Both the position numbers and the translations under genes were made by a program. Positions 32,987 to 44,361 of a stretch of 64,000 nt of DNA are shown here, in pieces. Position 1 is the first letter of the stretch. Every line of letters starts with the position of its first letter. A model generated the notes under the pieces. That model saw only the letters and a program-made list of their open reading frames with translations. It ran no database searches and was not told the origin of the DNA. The DNA comes from Crocodylus rhombifer (taxonomy: Eukaryota; Chordata; Crocodylia; Crocodylidae). The stretch lies in contig JAVSML010025535.1 in assembly GCA_038503035.1 (NCBI GenBank), forward strand, positions 298,673-362,672, given 5' to 3'.

Positions 32987-34739
32987 GCAGTAAAGAGTAC
33001 TGGGGTCAAACAACCTCAGCAAGATGTTCATCCAACCTCCTCTTAAAACCCCCCAGGGTAGGAGCCTGCACCACTTCTCTTGGAAGTTGGTTCCAGATCC
33101 TAGCCCCTCTGACCATGAAGTAGCAGCTCCTGATATCTAACCTAAACCTACCCTCTGCCAGCTTGTGTCCATTATTCCTGGTCACTCCTGGCGGTGCTCG
33201 GGGGAACAGTGACTCCCCCAATGCCTGCTGATCCCCTCTGACTAGTTTATAACTGGCCACAAGATCCCCCCCTCAGCCTTCTCTTTTGGAGGCTGAACAG
33301 GTTCAGGTCCCATTGCCTCTCCTCATAGGGCCTGCCCTGCTGTCCCCTGATCATGCGAGTGGCCCTCCTCTGGACCCTCTCCATGCTGTCAACATCTCTC
33401 TTGAAGTGTGGTGCCCAGAACTGGACACAGTACTCCAACTGCGGCCTGACCAGTGCTGCATAGAGGGGGAGGATCACCTCCTTGTATCTGCTCGAGATGC
33501 ATCTGTGGATGCATGACAAGGTGCGGTTGGCCTTCCTGACTGCCTCCCCACATTGCCGGCCCATGTTCATCTTGGAGTCAATGATGACCCCAAGATCCTT
33601 TTCCGCCTCCGTGCTGACAAGAGGGGAGTTCCCCAACCTGTAGGTATGGTGCCAGTTGTTCCTCCCCAGGTGCAGCACTTTGCACTTGTCTGTGTTGAAA
33701 CCCATCCTATTCTCATCCGCCCACCCTTGTAACCTGTCTAGGTCCGACTGTAGCCTGTTGCATCCTTCTAGTGTGCCCACGTCCCCCCACATCTTAGTGT
33801 CATCAGCAAATTTGAACAGGGTGCTTTTTACCCCCTCGTCCAAATCACTGATGAAGATGTTGAATAGTGCGGGCCTGAGGACCGAGCCCTGTGGAACCCC
33901 ACTGCCCACATCCTTCCAGGTTGAGAAGAACCCATCCACTACCACCCTCTGGGTGTGGCCCTCCAGCTAGTTGGCGACCCATTTGACTGTGTGGGTGTCT
34001 ACACCACAGCCCCCCAGTTTCTTAATGAGAACGGGGTGAGAGACAGTGTCAAAAGCCTTCCAGAAGTCCAGGAAGACGATGTCCACTGCTACCCCTGCGT
34101 CTAATGATCTGGTGATCTGATCGTAAAAGGCCACCAGGTTGGTCTGACAGGACCTGCCACTGATGAACCCATGTTTGTTGCCCCTAAGCATGCAGTCCCC
34201 TGCTGGCCCCTCCTGGATGTGTGCCAGAATAATTTTCTTGAACAGTTTGCCTAGGATTGAGGTAAGACTAAGAGGCCTATGGTTTCCTGGGTCCTCCTTC
34301 CTGCCTTTTTTGAAGATGGGGACCACGTTGGCCCTCTTCCAGTCCTCCAGTACCTCACCAGAGCACCATGAGTGCTCATAAAGCCATGCCAGGGGACTTG
34401 CAATGACCTTGGCCAGTTCCTTTAGAACTCTAAAGTGGAGGTCATCTGGACCAGCTGACTTGAATACGTCCAACCCCTCCAGAAGCTCCCTAACTAAATC
34501 CTCGCTAACCCGTGGCCCAGGTGTGCCTCCCCTGGGGCCCCAGGGGGACCCAGCAGGGAGGTGGCTGTTCTGGTCCCTACTTAGGAAGACAGAGGCAAAG
34601 AAATTGTTAAACATGTTGGCTTTGCCGTCTGGTGTGATGACCAAATTTCCCAGCGCAACTTGTGAGGCAACTTTGCTTGAAATGACTGACATCTTGTCAT
34701 GCTTCACAGTGCCATTGGAAATGACTCAGTACTTGCATC

Positions 34740-35990
34740 TTCCAGGTATCAATGTTGATATTTATTTCTTCAGTTTGGCCCTCAAGGGGTCCTTGAAGCT
34801 CTTCTTTTGCCCACCTCTAGAAGGGTGACTACTAGTGAGTTGGGAGTTTAGCACCTCATCTAAGAGCCAGTTGTCAGTCATTTTTACAGCATGTCCTGTT
34901 CAACAGAGCTGGTGCTGTATAAACATGGCTTCAGTGCTGCTAGTGTTTGTTGAGCCAGAAAGCTGGCATTTGTTCTTCTGTCCTTCTACTTGATTTGGAG
35001 GATTTTCCAAAGATATTGCTGATGGTAACATTCCAAACTTTTAGGCGTTTCTGATAGGTCATCCAACTTTCACACCGAGTAGAGATGACAAAAGCCTGGT
35101 AGATGAGAAACTATGTTTGGGTCCAAATCTTCAAAAGCAGGATTTCTGAGATGTCCAAAGGCATCACCAGGAGATTTTATCTGCTGCTGAATATTATCAT
35201 CTATGTTTACATTCTGTGCAAGGTGGCTACCTTTGTAGCAGAAAGGGTCAACATTCTCCAAGGATTGCCCGCTACTTGTAATACGTGGTTTGGCAGGGAC
35301 TAGAACAATATCTTGTTTTTTGTGAACTTGACAGCAATTGCAAGCATTTCATATGCTTCACAGAAACAATCAATGGGTGACTTGGAGCTCTTCAACTGAT
35401 TGTGCACACATGATAAAATTGTCCATGCATTGAAGATGAGTAATGCGGTTGGTTATCTTGGATTTAGAACATAACCGGTTGGTGTTAAAGAGACTGCCAT
35501 CCACATGATACAGAAGAGCTGTGATATAAATGAAAAATAGAGCCAGTGAGGTCACACATTCTTGCTTGACTCTAATTTGAATAAGGACAAGGTCTATTTC
35601 CAAGCCATTAGGACATTTGCGTCTTGTCATCATGAAGAACTCTGACAGTGGTAATGAATTTTGGTGGGCACCCAAATCTTATCAGGATCTTCCATAGGGC
35701 CTCTCTGTTGATCAAATCAAAGGCCTTAATGGATGTCATGTAAAGATGTCAGCATTGCTTGCAACACTTCTGCAACTGTCTAGCAGCAAATATTATATCT
35801 GTTGTTCTTCTGAGTGGTTTGAAACCACATTGGGACTTGGGTAGAAATATCAGTGAGGAAAGTGAGTCTACAGAGGAGAATGTGAGCAAGGATCTTCCCA
35901 TCTATGGATAGGAGTGCAATACCACAGCAACTGCTGCAATCCACTCTACCTCTTTTTTTTTAATATGATTATAATTCAGGCATTTCTCAA
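34740..35990 (-). mobile_element. Fossil LINE (non-CR1 clade), RT region
   Basis: Degenerate RT blocks are recognisable in order on the minus strand. A SQCGF-type region is near 35835. IKAFDLINREALWKIL is near 35690-35740. VKQECVTSLALFFIYITALL lies in the frame 35370-35675, followed by a ruined catalytic box (CMDN where YADD is expected). HLAQNVNIDDNIQQQI is in the frame 35070-35261, and a C-terminal SRGGQKKSFKDPLRA stretch is near 34790-34830. Many stops and shifts separate these. Block order and wording differ from CR1. It lies directly upstream of CR1 copy C in the same orientation. Clade not assigned. Confidence 0.75.
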
Positions 35991-36667
35991 GTCAATGGGA
36001 ATCTTCACATTTTCAGATTTTCATAATAACTATTTGTAGTTGGTGAGAGAGATTTTTTCTGTCAAACAGCTGTTAGTAAAGTACATTTCTGTTGAGAAAG
36101 CAAAGCCAAATGCTAATTTTTTCCATTATTAATATAAGCTATGTTTGGAGCAGCTAAATAGCCTACTCCATTCAACCTTAGGGCTATCAGGACCATGTGC
36201 TAAACCCTTTCACAAAAGCAGAAATAGCATTGAAAAGCCCACGTCTCAGTCGCTTTAGATGCTTGCTACACAATAGTCCCTTCTCCTGTCATGGCTGCTA
36301 TACTACATGCATGTAGCAGAGACATGATTTGTTCAAGACAAGGGACAGTAAAGGAATGCAATGCAAGAGATGACTCTGATTATCATTCATCCTCCAAGCA
36401 TAATAATGAAGCTAGGCCAAAAAACATAGTTATTGATAATTTCTCTCTATAGGAATTGTACTGGCAGGGTAGCAGTAAGTCTCAATTCACAATGAAATCA
36501 TCTGAGGTCATCTTGATATTAGGTTCTGAAGACAGTATCTAGGTTGGAAATATCTAAATCACTAATTTATAATGCCAAGAAATAATAGATAATTCAGAGG
36601 GGATAATTGTTCTTTCTCTCCTACCATTTTTTAAACAACTGGCTTCATCTGCTTGTAAATGAGTATA
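35991..36667. other. Unassigned AT-rich DNA
   Basis: No recognisable feature. The 5' part of the fossil LINE may extend a little into it. Confidence 0.4.
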
Positions 36668-36903
36668 CAGTGAGTATGTCTCCATGAGACACTAAGTGAG
36701 TACTAGCCTAATAACACGGCAAAGTAGTGTGCCGAGCAAAAACAGTGCTAATACACTACCGCACAGTAGTATTAGGCTACCGGGCAGTAAGCATCATTAA
36801 AAACCTGTGCTCCAAGTTACTGCACACTGATTTGGTTAGCCAAGTACTAAACTTAACGTGCAGTAACTAAGGTGCATTAATGAAGGTGTAGATGTGCCCA
36901 GTG
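36668..36903. mobile_element. MITE-like element (TCTACAC type)
   Basis: The left end CAGTGAGTATGTCTCCATG and the right end read backward (CACTGGGCACATCTACACC) are imperfect inverted repeats. The interior is rich in short TAATGCA/TGCAGTA/AGTACTA-type direct and inverted words. Similar wording occurs at 63066-63313. No clear target duplication and no coding. Confidence 0.45.
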
Positions 36904-38172
36904 TTATCTAAAAGAAACAAATAAAATAATTGGTTTGCAGAGTTCAGAGGAATTAAATGTATCTTGTATGGGTAGCTTGTGGGGGAAAGCCTCTTCAGAT
37001 TATTGCAGAGCAAACTGCTCTTAAAATATACAAGCATGCATGCACACACACATACTAGATACACACTTATCTGGTTAAAAAAAAAAAAGCCTACTATTCT
37101 TCCAAGCTAAATCTAGAGAGATCTCATTTAGCAATTATCTGTTTTTTAAGGCTGTGTCCTTTCAAGACCACTAAATACCTTTAAAGGTCTAGACCCAACA
37201 GGGTCATGTAGTACTGTTTGTAGAGCAGGTTACAAAAACAGTAGCCAGGTTTGCTTTTTTCTGAAATTTCGTTTTGTAGGAAAAATATACTGAGAAAATG
37301 GAAATGTATCATTTAAACTGTTCTGTAACAAGAAACATTTTGTCTTTTATAAAATAGAAAAGGAAATTTGAGTGAAACCACCTATGTTAGATTTCAATTG
37401 ATTCAAACTATGTTTTCAGGATTTTCTTGCAAAGATCATTTCAAAATTTTTAGACACAATGAAAACCCATGTTGAAGTCTCAAAACAGTGTCTCTTCTAC
37501 ACAGCTGCATTATTTAATAAGCAGCAGTGATATATTTGATATTATAAGAATTGAGCTTCTAATGGGAGTCGCTGGTCACAGCATGCTGGCTCCTCCTGTT
37601 TGCTTCCACTTGTTAAATCCCATTAAATCATCCATAATGTTACTTTCCCAACAAAAACAAATTGCTTTCAACAGGAGGTAAGAGGCCAACTATACTTTGT
37701 GTCTTTTAATATCTCACTATATTTAATTTATCTAACACTACTGCCCTATATAAGCTAGACATTGCAAAATAAGTGGGTCTTTATGTGAAAAAGAGATGGT
37801 TAGAAGATTGATGTATTCAGACTAAGACGTTGTTCCATTCATAATGGTCTTTGGACAGATTAAATGTTGTCTGCATATTAAGGTGATGAATGCCTTGGAA
37901 GCAATAATAATAAAATAATCATAGGTGTGATATGGCTTCTTGGTGCATGTGCTCAGATCACTAAACTCTGTATCACCCTGTAGAGTAGCCAGCTTACTTT
38001 TTGCCTGAGATAGCATATAAAGATATATCTTGAATTTCAAAGAAGCCAGGAAGGTAAGAATATCTGCATCTGATCTATTCTGTCACTACCAACAATGCTA
38101 CTTTTGGTGGAACTGTAATACAGCTAGGACAAGTAAGAAACTTCAGAGTTAGTTAGCATAATATTTTTAATA
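36904..38172. other. Unassigned AT-rich DNA
   Basis: A (CA)n-like stretch near 37033-37060 and an A run at 37078-37088. No gene recognised. Confidence 0.45.
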
Positions 38173-38267
38173 GGCCGGATTCTCCACTGCTTACTCCCAC
38201 ATGATTCAATTGTCCTTACTGCAGATACTTTTGATTTACACTGATATCACTGGGAACAGAATGAGGC
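38173..38267. repeat. Small palindromic MITE-like repeat
   Basis: Begins GGCCGGATTCTCCACTG and ends CACTGGGAACAGAATGAGGC, an imperfect inverted pair enclosing a TTTACACTGATATCACTG-type stretch. This wording resembles a small palindromic repeat widespread in reptile and bird genomes. Diverged and non-coding. Confidence 0.35.
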
Positions 38268-38349
38268 ATGATACTGTTTCATCCATTATAGTTATTAAAA
38301 ATTCTCTCACTGCCTAAGATCAAGAATGAGCAATTGTTCTAACAATCAC

Positions 38350-39640
38350 TATTGAAATCTCTGTGCACCCATTGGGCCTCGATCATACAGTCCCTCGCCG
38401 CCCGGCCCTGGGACTTGATGGTAACCCTTCACTCTGTCCCTTAAAGGTATGGGGCCATGGTCTCCTGCCTCAGGTGGTCTTCTCCCCTCCTAATCCCGCC
38501 TGCCATGACTTTGATGATATCTCAGTGGTGGAAGGGTCTGACCGTCTGATTCCGGCTGCCCCAAGGCCAAGGCGTGATGTTCTTTGCGAGGCTCCAACCT
38601 CCCCTGTACCTCGCCCTAAACCCAGCCTCGACAGCGTGCTACTGTTGTTGTCAGCAGCCAACCCTCTCCATGTGTGGGGTTCCTCCTGGTTCCTACTGAA
38701 GCCAGGAGGAAGACTAAGTAAACCCAGGCCTCCTTAACTCTTTAAGCCCTTAGTAGCCCTGCCTCGCTCTTACTCCAATGTCCAAGAAAAAAAAAATAAC
38801 AATTAACCCAACGAAAAGGAGATTGGCACCACAATTGTTTGCCCCTACTCAACACTCCCTAGATCACTACTTTGGAGTGCCTAGTAGTGGTGTGCTCCCC
38901 TTTACCAACTACCTCACCCCCTTAGGGCTGCCTTCCTTGGCCTGTGGTGTATCCTCGTGAGTGTCCACCCTCAACGTCCCTCAGCAGAGGAACCTTCCCT
39001 CCATGGGCTCCCTCCTGGGTCCTCTGTCCCAGACATCAGGGTCTTAACTGGCCCCTTGCTTGGCTACCTCTTTTCCTGATGATCCACTGGCCTCTGCCTC
39101 TGTTGATGAGGTCCCTCCTGTAGGCTCTCTTAGTGGCCCAAGGGTTATGTATAGCCGGGACACCTGGGTCCTTCTCAGTCCGGCAGCAGTGTCTCTACCT
39201 GGGAACAGCTCAGGACCCTTTTCTGACCTGTGAGCTGCGTTCCCCGGCTTTCCCACCTCCTTGGTGGGTCCAGGGGCTCTTCTTTCAGTGCTCTCTCACC
39301 ATCTCTCCTCCCCTGCTGTCTTGTTGTCTCCCCTTCTTATGCTTCCGGGCCAGCTCTCCTCCCTTTTCCCAGCTGCTTCCCCTTTAAAAAACCGTGGCTA
39401 ATGAGCCGCGCAGGTCCTGCCACCGCTTCCAGCTCCGCCGCGGTTCCTGCAGCCGGTAAGATGTTTTTATTTATTCCTCCTTTCCTCTCGTTCTCCCTGG
39501 GGTGTATTATCCCCCAGGGTTCCCCTTTAGCCCTTCAGGGTTCATATCTTCCCCTTACCCCAGGACACTCTAGATTGGTCCTTTGTTGCTTAGTTTTAGA
39601 AAAGACATCCACTTGAAATTCCCTTTTGTTGCCTGTAGAA
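38350..39640. other. Unassigned GC-rich block
   Basis: About 1.3 kb of C-rich, CpG-containing sequence, clearly unlike the AT-rich surroundings. Open frames reach 128 codons (39230-39616) but are Ser/Pro/Leu-rich and low complexity. A TTTAAAAAA box near 39384 is followed by a GC-rich stretch (39400-39460). It could be an LTR or a remnant of one, by analogy with the C-rich LTR at 61400-62627, but I could not find matching ends. A CpG-island promoter is the other possibility. Confidence 0.3.
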
Positions 39641-40661
39641 GTGCTGCAAGTCATCCAAGATTTCAATTCCCATTGGCTAGGGAATGCAAAGTGACGCAGA
39701 AGTCTTTCTGAAGCTTTGTGTGCTGGGGAACCATGACAATGGTGTATTTCTGCATTTCTGCCTTTTTTTTCTCCTCAGCCCCCAGTCCTTGTTGGCAAAT
39801 GCTACCTGATACTGAAAATAAGTCTGGAGGGAACCAAATTTCTTCACTAAAAAAACAAAAAATATTCTTTGTTTTTTCAGTGAAAGCCAACATCAATGAG
39901 AAATGCAAGTACATGCATAACATACGTAACACAAAGTCCTGCACAACAAAGCTTCTGGGCATTTAGTGAAATATAAAATAAAGATGTTCAAACATTTTAA
40001 ATATTGAACTCTAAATGAAAAAGGAAAATACTTCATGTTCTAATGAAAAAAGGGGCTTTTAAATAATTTTATTCTGATTTAAATGAAAAATCTTTCTGGT
40101 TTGGGCAACAGTAAATAAAAACAAACAACAAAAGCCTTTTTTCATCAGCTGTTTCAACAAATACTTGACTCTATCCACCAAAAAAAAAAAAAAAAAAAAA
40201 AAAAAATGTTCCAATGGGAAAAAAATGTTATTCATCTTATTTTCTCATAGGGTAAAAGAAATAATCCCCAGTTGGCTCTAGCCATGTTATAGAGAACGGG
40301 GATGGAAACAAGTCTAAGACTATCCTGCTGCCCAAAGCAAGGGCAACTATACCAAAACATATACCTAACTAGTATACTTCTGTGTCCAATTAATTCTTGG
40401 TATTGCTCTTAACCTCAAAGCCTTGGCAGCCCTAGGGCTGAGTACATCAATATGCCAAGGCAAAGCCTGGCACAAAGACAGAAAGCCTGAACGCCTCCTT
40501 GATATAGAAATTACTGCAACAGATTGAGCCAATGAGTTTCATGGTAGCTGGAATATAACAACCTTCCTTCTAGTGCAGAAAGCCCTCCATCATGTGTTTT
40601 TTGGAGGGGCTATAGGGATATTGGAGACTAAACTTGTACTGAAAGAAACAGACCTGCATAA
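39641..40661. other. Unassigned AT-rich DNA with poly-A
   Basis: Contains a 27-base A run (40180-40206). No other feature was recognised. Confidence 0.5.
40180..40206. repeat. Poly-A tract
   Basis: Uninterrupted run of 27 A without a recognisable retrotransposed body upstream. Confidence 0.95.
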
Positions 40662-41468
40662 CAGGGCTGTGTGAAGCTTCAGTCCCTGATTTGATTCAGT
40701 GGAGAGTGGGCCTGATTTGGTGGCCAAATCTCTAAATCTGAATCAAATCAGAGGACCCTTTAATCTCTCCAAATCAAATCAGAACCGTCTGAATTGATTT
40801 GGAGAGATTTGGAAAGATACAGATATTCGGACATAGACACAGCTTTAAATGTTTTTTCTACATACCTCTAGTTAGCAGGGACCAATGAATGCCGCAATGT
40901 TGGGGCTCATGGAGTGTCCCACAGAAGTGCAGCGGGCTCCCCAGCGCACTCGGCAGCAGACTCAGAAGTGGACCAGAAGCACTTTTCAGGTCTACCAGGG
41001 AACACACAAGGGCCCCCCCGCCCCCCGCAGCTCAGTGACTGGTGCCTCCTGGATCTGGGAGGCACCTGGGGTTCCCCGGCAGCTAATCACTGAGCCAGGG
41101 GGGTGCAGGGTCCCCCCCCACACACACACTCCCTGGCAGACCCAAAAAGAAGACTAGAAGTACTTCCAATGCACTTCCGGGTTCACCACGGAGCATGTGG
41201 AGGGTCCCTGTGCACTCCTGTGGGACGCTCCATGCACCCCAGAATCACAGCGATCATGAGCCACACCTGCTACCTCAAGATATATAGAAAAAAACTTTTA
41301 AAGCTGTATCTGTGTCCAAATCACTGATTCTCCAAATCAGCATCGAATTTTCAGATTTGAATTCAGCCAAATTGAATCAGGGACAGTGATCCGAAACAAC
41401 AAAGTGAATTACTGTCCTTGATTTGGGCCGAATCCAAATCGAATAAGGCCCAGTTTGCTCAACCCTTC
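40662..41468 (+). mobile_element. hAT-like foldback element, copy 1
   Basis: Begins CAGGGCTGTGTGAAGCTTCA. Both arms are long inverted repeats of roughly 290 bp. The left arm runs through CAGCTTTAAATGTTTTTTCT, the word TACATACCTCTAG and CTCATGGAGTGTCCCACA. The right arm carries their complements (CTGTGGGACGCTCCATG, then TATAGAAAAAAACTTTTAAAGCTG). It aligns with 53836-54646 in reverse orientation. It has a GC-rich centre and no transposase. The expected 8-bp duplication is not preserved here. Confidence 0.75.
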
Positions 41469-41614
41469 TTTATAGTAGCACTAAGTCACTGGGGATACAA
41501 AGTGCCCTTTTGTAGTCACTCAGATATCCTCCCTGTCCATCTCTATCATCTGTGACTGGAACTCTGTGTTATCCAATAGTATTCACTCTCCAGGCACAAA
41601 ATTCCCTTTCAATG

Positions 41615-41645
<31 letters not shown>

Positions 41646-41959
41646 TTAAAGCTTGCTAAAAAACCTTCCCCAATATTAAAGCTTTCCCCAAACCCCTGTT
41701 CCCTCCCATGCCCCCCAATTATTCCAGCTCATATTCTGGTATCATTCTAAATAAATACATTTCCAGTTTACATTTGACAGCAAAGATACAGAAGTGAAGA
41801 GTTTTTGACTAATAGCTTTGTGGAGGTGGATACTCAAAGGACAAACTTACCTCTACAGTAAAAGCAGCAGGGTTAATTGGTTAGTGTCACTGAACAGAAG
41901 AAATGGGGTCAGCAGGGGTCAACCGGCTGCTATAGTTCAGAAAGTTCAGAAGATCACTC
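41469..41959. other. Unassigned spacer with (CA)n/(A)n
   Basis: Holds a (CA)n run at 41615-41627 followed directly by an 18-base A run (41628-41645). The last part (41820-41959) may belong to the CR1 endonuclease, but I could not support it. Confidence 0.5.
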
Positions 41960-44270
41960 AGCAAAATCCAAGCGGTCGCAAAGCTTTCTCTCGTGCGTGG
42001 ATGACCTCTACCTGACTCAAGAAGTCTGTGGGCCCATGAGAGGCAAAGCGCTGCTCGACCTGGTACTGGCTACGGGGGACGACCTAATCGGCGACCTAGT
42101 GATCGATGGGAAGCTGGGTGACAGCGACCACGAGCTGATCACCTTCACCATCCGCCGTAAAGCTGGCAAGTCAGTCAGCAACACAGAAGTCCTTGACTTC
42201 AGAAAAGCCAACTTTGACAAGCTCAAGAGGCTTGTCGGTCAGGCCCTCAGGGACCATGACCCCAGGGAGATGGGAGTTCAAGAAGAGTGGTTGCTTCTCA
42301 AGGAAGCGATCCTCAATGCACAAGCTAAATCTATCCCAACACGGAGGAAAGGCAGCAAGAAGGCACAGCAGCCCCCCTGGCTCTCCAGGGACCTAGCGGA
42401 CCTCCTGCAGCTAAAAAGGAAAGCCTACAAAGGATGGAGGACGGGATTCACCTCCAAGGAGGATTACTCCGCACTGGTCCGGTCCTGCAGGGAGCAAACC
42501 AGGAAAGCTAAGGCTGCAACTGAACTCCAACTAGTTTCAGGCATCAAGGACAACAAAAAGTCCTTTTTCAGATATGTGGGGAGCCAGAGGAAAAGCAAGG
42601 GCAATGTTGGACCCCTGCTAAACCAGATGGGGCAACTGACAACTGACGCCCAGGAAAAAGCCAACCTATTAAATAGGTACTTTGCATCAGTCTTTCATCA
42701 GTCACATGGGATGCCCATGCCTGCTATGGGACAGGGAAATCTGGGTGATGGGGATCCCCTACCCTCCATAAATGCTGACCTCATGAAGGAACACCTTAAG
42801 AAGCTGGATACCTTCAAGTCAGCTGGCCCTGACAATCTGCACCCCAGGGTACTCAAGGAGCTGGCGAGCGTCATAGCCCAGCCCCTGACACGGGTCTTTG
42901 AGAACTCCTGGCGCTCTGGCGTAGTGCCCGAAGACTGGAAGAAGGCCAGTGTGGTGCCGATCTTCAAGAAAGGGAGGAGAGTGGATCCGGCTAACTACAG
43001 GCCCATTAGCCTGACTTCTATCCTGGGGAAGATCTTAGAAAAGTTTATTAAGGAGGCCATGCTTGATGGACTGGCCCAGGCTAACATCCTGAGGGATAGC
43101 CAGCATGGGTTTGTTGTGGGTAGGTCTTGTTTGACCAATCTCATGTCCTTCTATGACCAGGTGACCTATCACCTGGACAAGGGAGAAGAGGGTGATGGCA
43201 TATATCTTGACTTCAAAAAAGCTTTTGATCTGGTATCCCATGATCACCTCTTGGCCAAACTGCCCAGTTGTGGCCTTGGCTCCACCACGATCCGCTGGCT
43301 GGGAAATTGGCTTCGTGGTCGGACCCAGATGGTTGTGATTGATGGCAGTCACTCATCATGGTGCCCTGTGACCAGTGGGGTCCCTCTAGGCTCTGTCCTG
43401 GGACCCATACTGTTCAACATCTTCATTAACGATGTGGACATTGGAGTCAGGAGTAGACTGGCCAAGTTCGTCGATGACACCAAACTTTGGGGCAAAGCAT
43501 CCACGCCAGAGGACAGGCGGGTGACCCAGGCTGACCTGGACAAGCTCAGCAAATGGGCAGACGAGAACCTCATGGTGTTTAACACCGATAAATGCAAGGT
43601 TCTCCACCTTGGGACGAAAAACCTGCAGCACCCGTATAGGCTCGGCAGTGCTACGTTGGTTAGCACTACAGAAGAAAGAGACTTGGGGGTCATCATTGAC
43701 CACAAGATGAACATGAGCCTGCAGTGCGATGCTGCGGCTAGTAAAGTGACCAAAACGCTGGCATGCATCCATAGATGCTTCTCGAGCAAATCCCGGGACG
43801 TCATTCTCCCCTTGTACTCGGCCTCGGTGAGGCCGCAGCTGGAGTACTGCGTCCAGTTTTGGGCTCCACAATTCAAAAAGGATGTGGAGAAGCTTGAGAG
43901 AGTCCAGAGGAGAGCCATGCACATGATCAGAGGTCAGGAAAACAGATCTTACGATGACAGGCTGAGAGCCATGGGACACTTTAGCCTGGAAAAGCGCAGG
44001 CTCAGGGGTGATCTGATGGCCACCTATAAATTTATCAACGGTGACCACCAGGATCTGGCGGAACGTTTGTTCACCAGAGCGCCCCGAGGGATGACGAGGT
44101 CGAACAGTCACAAACTCCTGCAAGACCGTTTCAGGCTGGACATAAGGAAGAATTTCTTTACTGTCCGAGCCCCCAAGGTCTGGAACAGCCTGCCAGCAGA
44201 GGTGGTTCAAGCACCTACATTGAACACCTTCAAGAGTAAATTGGATGCTTATCTTGCTGGGATCCTATGA
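41877..44270 (+). CDS. CR1 ORF2 fragment (endonuclease end and reverse transcriptase)
   Basis: An unbroken frame of 797 codons, of which about residues 38-797 are CR1. The endonuclease C-terminus is seen in LLDLVLATGDDLIGD and GDSDHELITF (residues 59-90); the SDH is a conserved catalytic motif of APE-type nucleases. RT follows: [18 protein letters not shown] near residue 372, [15 protein letters not shown] near 445, and FVDDTKLWG at 531-539 (43467 onward), the catalytic box with Val in place of the Ala found in copy A. The C-terminal domain (ACIHRCFSSKS, RVQRRAMHMIRGQENR) ends at a stop, then a 90-bp UTR. The start Met lies in non-CR1 sequence, so this is not a natural start. Truncation means it is not an active element even though the frame is open. 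Confidence 0.9.
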   Translation: MVSVTEQKKWGQQGSTGCYSSESSEDHSAKSKRSQSFLSCVDDLYLTQEVCGPMRGKALLDLVLATGDDLIGDLVIDGKLGDSDHELITFTIRRKAGKSVSNTEVLDFRKANFDKLKRLVGQALRDHDPREMGVQEEWLLLKEAILNAQAKSIPTRRKGSKKAQQPPWLSRDLADLLQLKRKAYKGWRTGFTSKEDYSALVRSCREQTRKAKAATELQLVSGIKDNKKSFFRYVGSQRKSKGNVGPLLNQMGQLTTDAQEKANLLNRYFASVFHQSHGMPMPAMGQGNLGDGDPLPSINADLMKEHLKKLDTFKSAGPDNLHPRVLKELASVIAQPLTRVFENSWRSGVVPEDWKKASVVPIFKKGRRVDPANYRPISLTSILGKILEKFIKEAMLDGLAQANILRDSQHGFVVGRSCLTNLMSFYDQVTYHLDKGEEGDGIYLDFKKAFDLVSHDHLLAKLPSCGLGSTTIRWLGNWLRGRTQMVVIDGSHSSWCPVTSGVPLGSVLGPILFNIFINDVDIGVRSRLAKFVDDTKLWGKASTPEDRRVTQADLDKLSKWADENLMVFNTDKCKVLHLGTKNLQHPYRLGSATLVSTTEERDLGVIIDHKMNMSLQCDAAASKVTKTLACIHRCFSSKSRDVILPLYSASVRPQLEYCVQFWAPQFKKDVEKLERVQRRAMHMIRGQENRSYDDRLRAMGHFSLEKRRLRGDLMATYKFINGDHQDLAERLFTRAPRGMTRSNSHKLLQDRFRLDIRKNFFTVRAPKVWNSLPAEVVQAPTLNTFKSKLDAYLAGIL

Positions 44271-44361
44271 CCCCAGCTGACTTCCTGCCCTTTGGGCAGG
44301 GGGCTGGACTCGATGATCGCCCGAGGTCCCTTCCAGCCCTGATGTCTATGAAATCTATGAA
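41960..44361 (+). mobile_element. CR1 LINE copy D, best preserved
   Basis: Carries the end of the ORF2 endonuclease, the whole reverse transcriptase and the short 3' UTR. The 3' UTR holds GGGGGCTGGACTCGATGATC, GAGGTCCCTTCCAGCCCTGA and the terminal TCTATGAAATCTATGAA. 5' truncation falls inside the endonuclease domain, so about the first 150-200 residues of ORF2 and all of ORF1 are missing. It is the same subfamily as copies A and E. Confidence 0.95.

Larger units (their letters stand above)
31945..34707 (-). mobile_element. CR1 LINE copy C, interrupted by a solo LTR
   Basis: The 3' tail is at 31945-32010 (plus strand TTTCATAGTTTCTACGGTCG and onward). The element resumes at 32987 after the inserted LTR. 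RT N-terminal half: 33967-34707. Palm and C-terminal half: 33247-33945, with FKFADDTKMWG and the RVQRRATRMIRGQQGR block. C-terminus: 33006-33260. The two large frames are in the same phase, separated by one in-frame TAG (33967-33969) at a position that is Trp (NWL) in copy D. A single frameshift near 33250, at a G-run, separates the C-terminus. 5' truncated near 34707. It belongs to a different CR1 subfamily from copies A, D and E. Confidence 0.93.

Noticed and set aside
38363..39616. Possible gene or CpG-island promoter in the GC-rich block
   Set aside because: Frames are Ser/Pro/Leu-rich without domains, and no splice structure could be supported. Left as unassigned.
43386..44210. 274-codon minus-strand frame opposite the CR1 RT
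   Set aside because: Antisense shadow of the CR1 coding sequence; the plus-strand frame carries the RT motifs.
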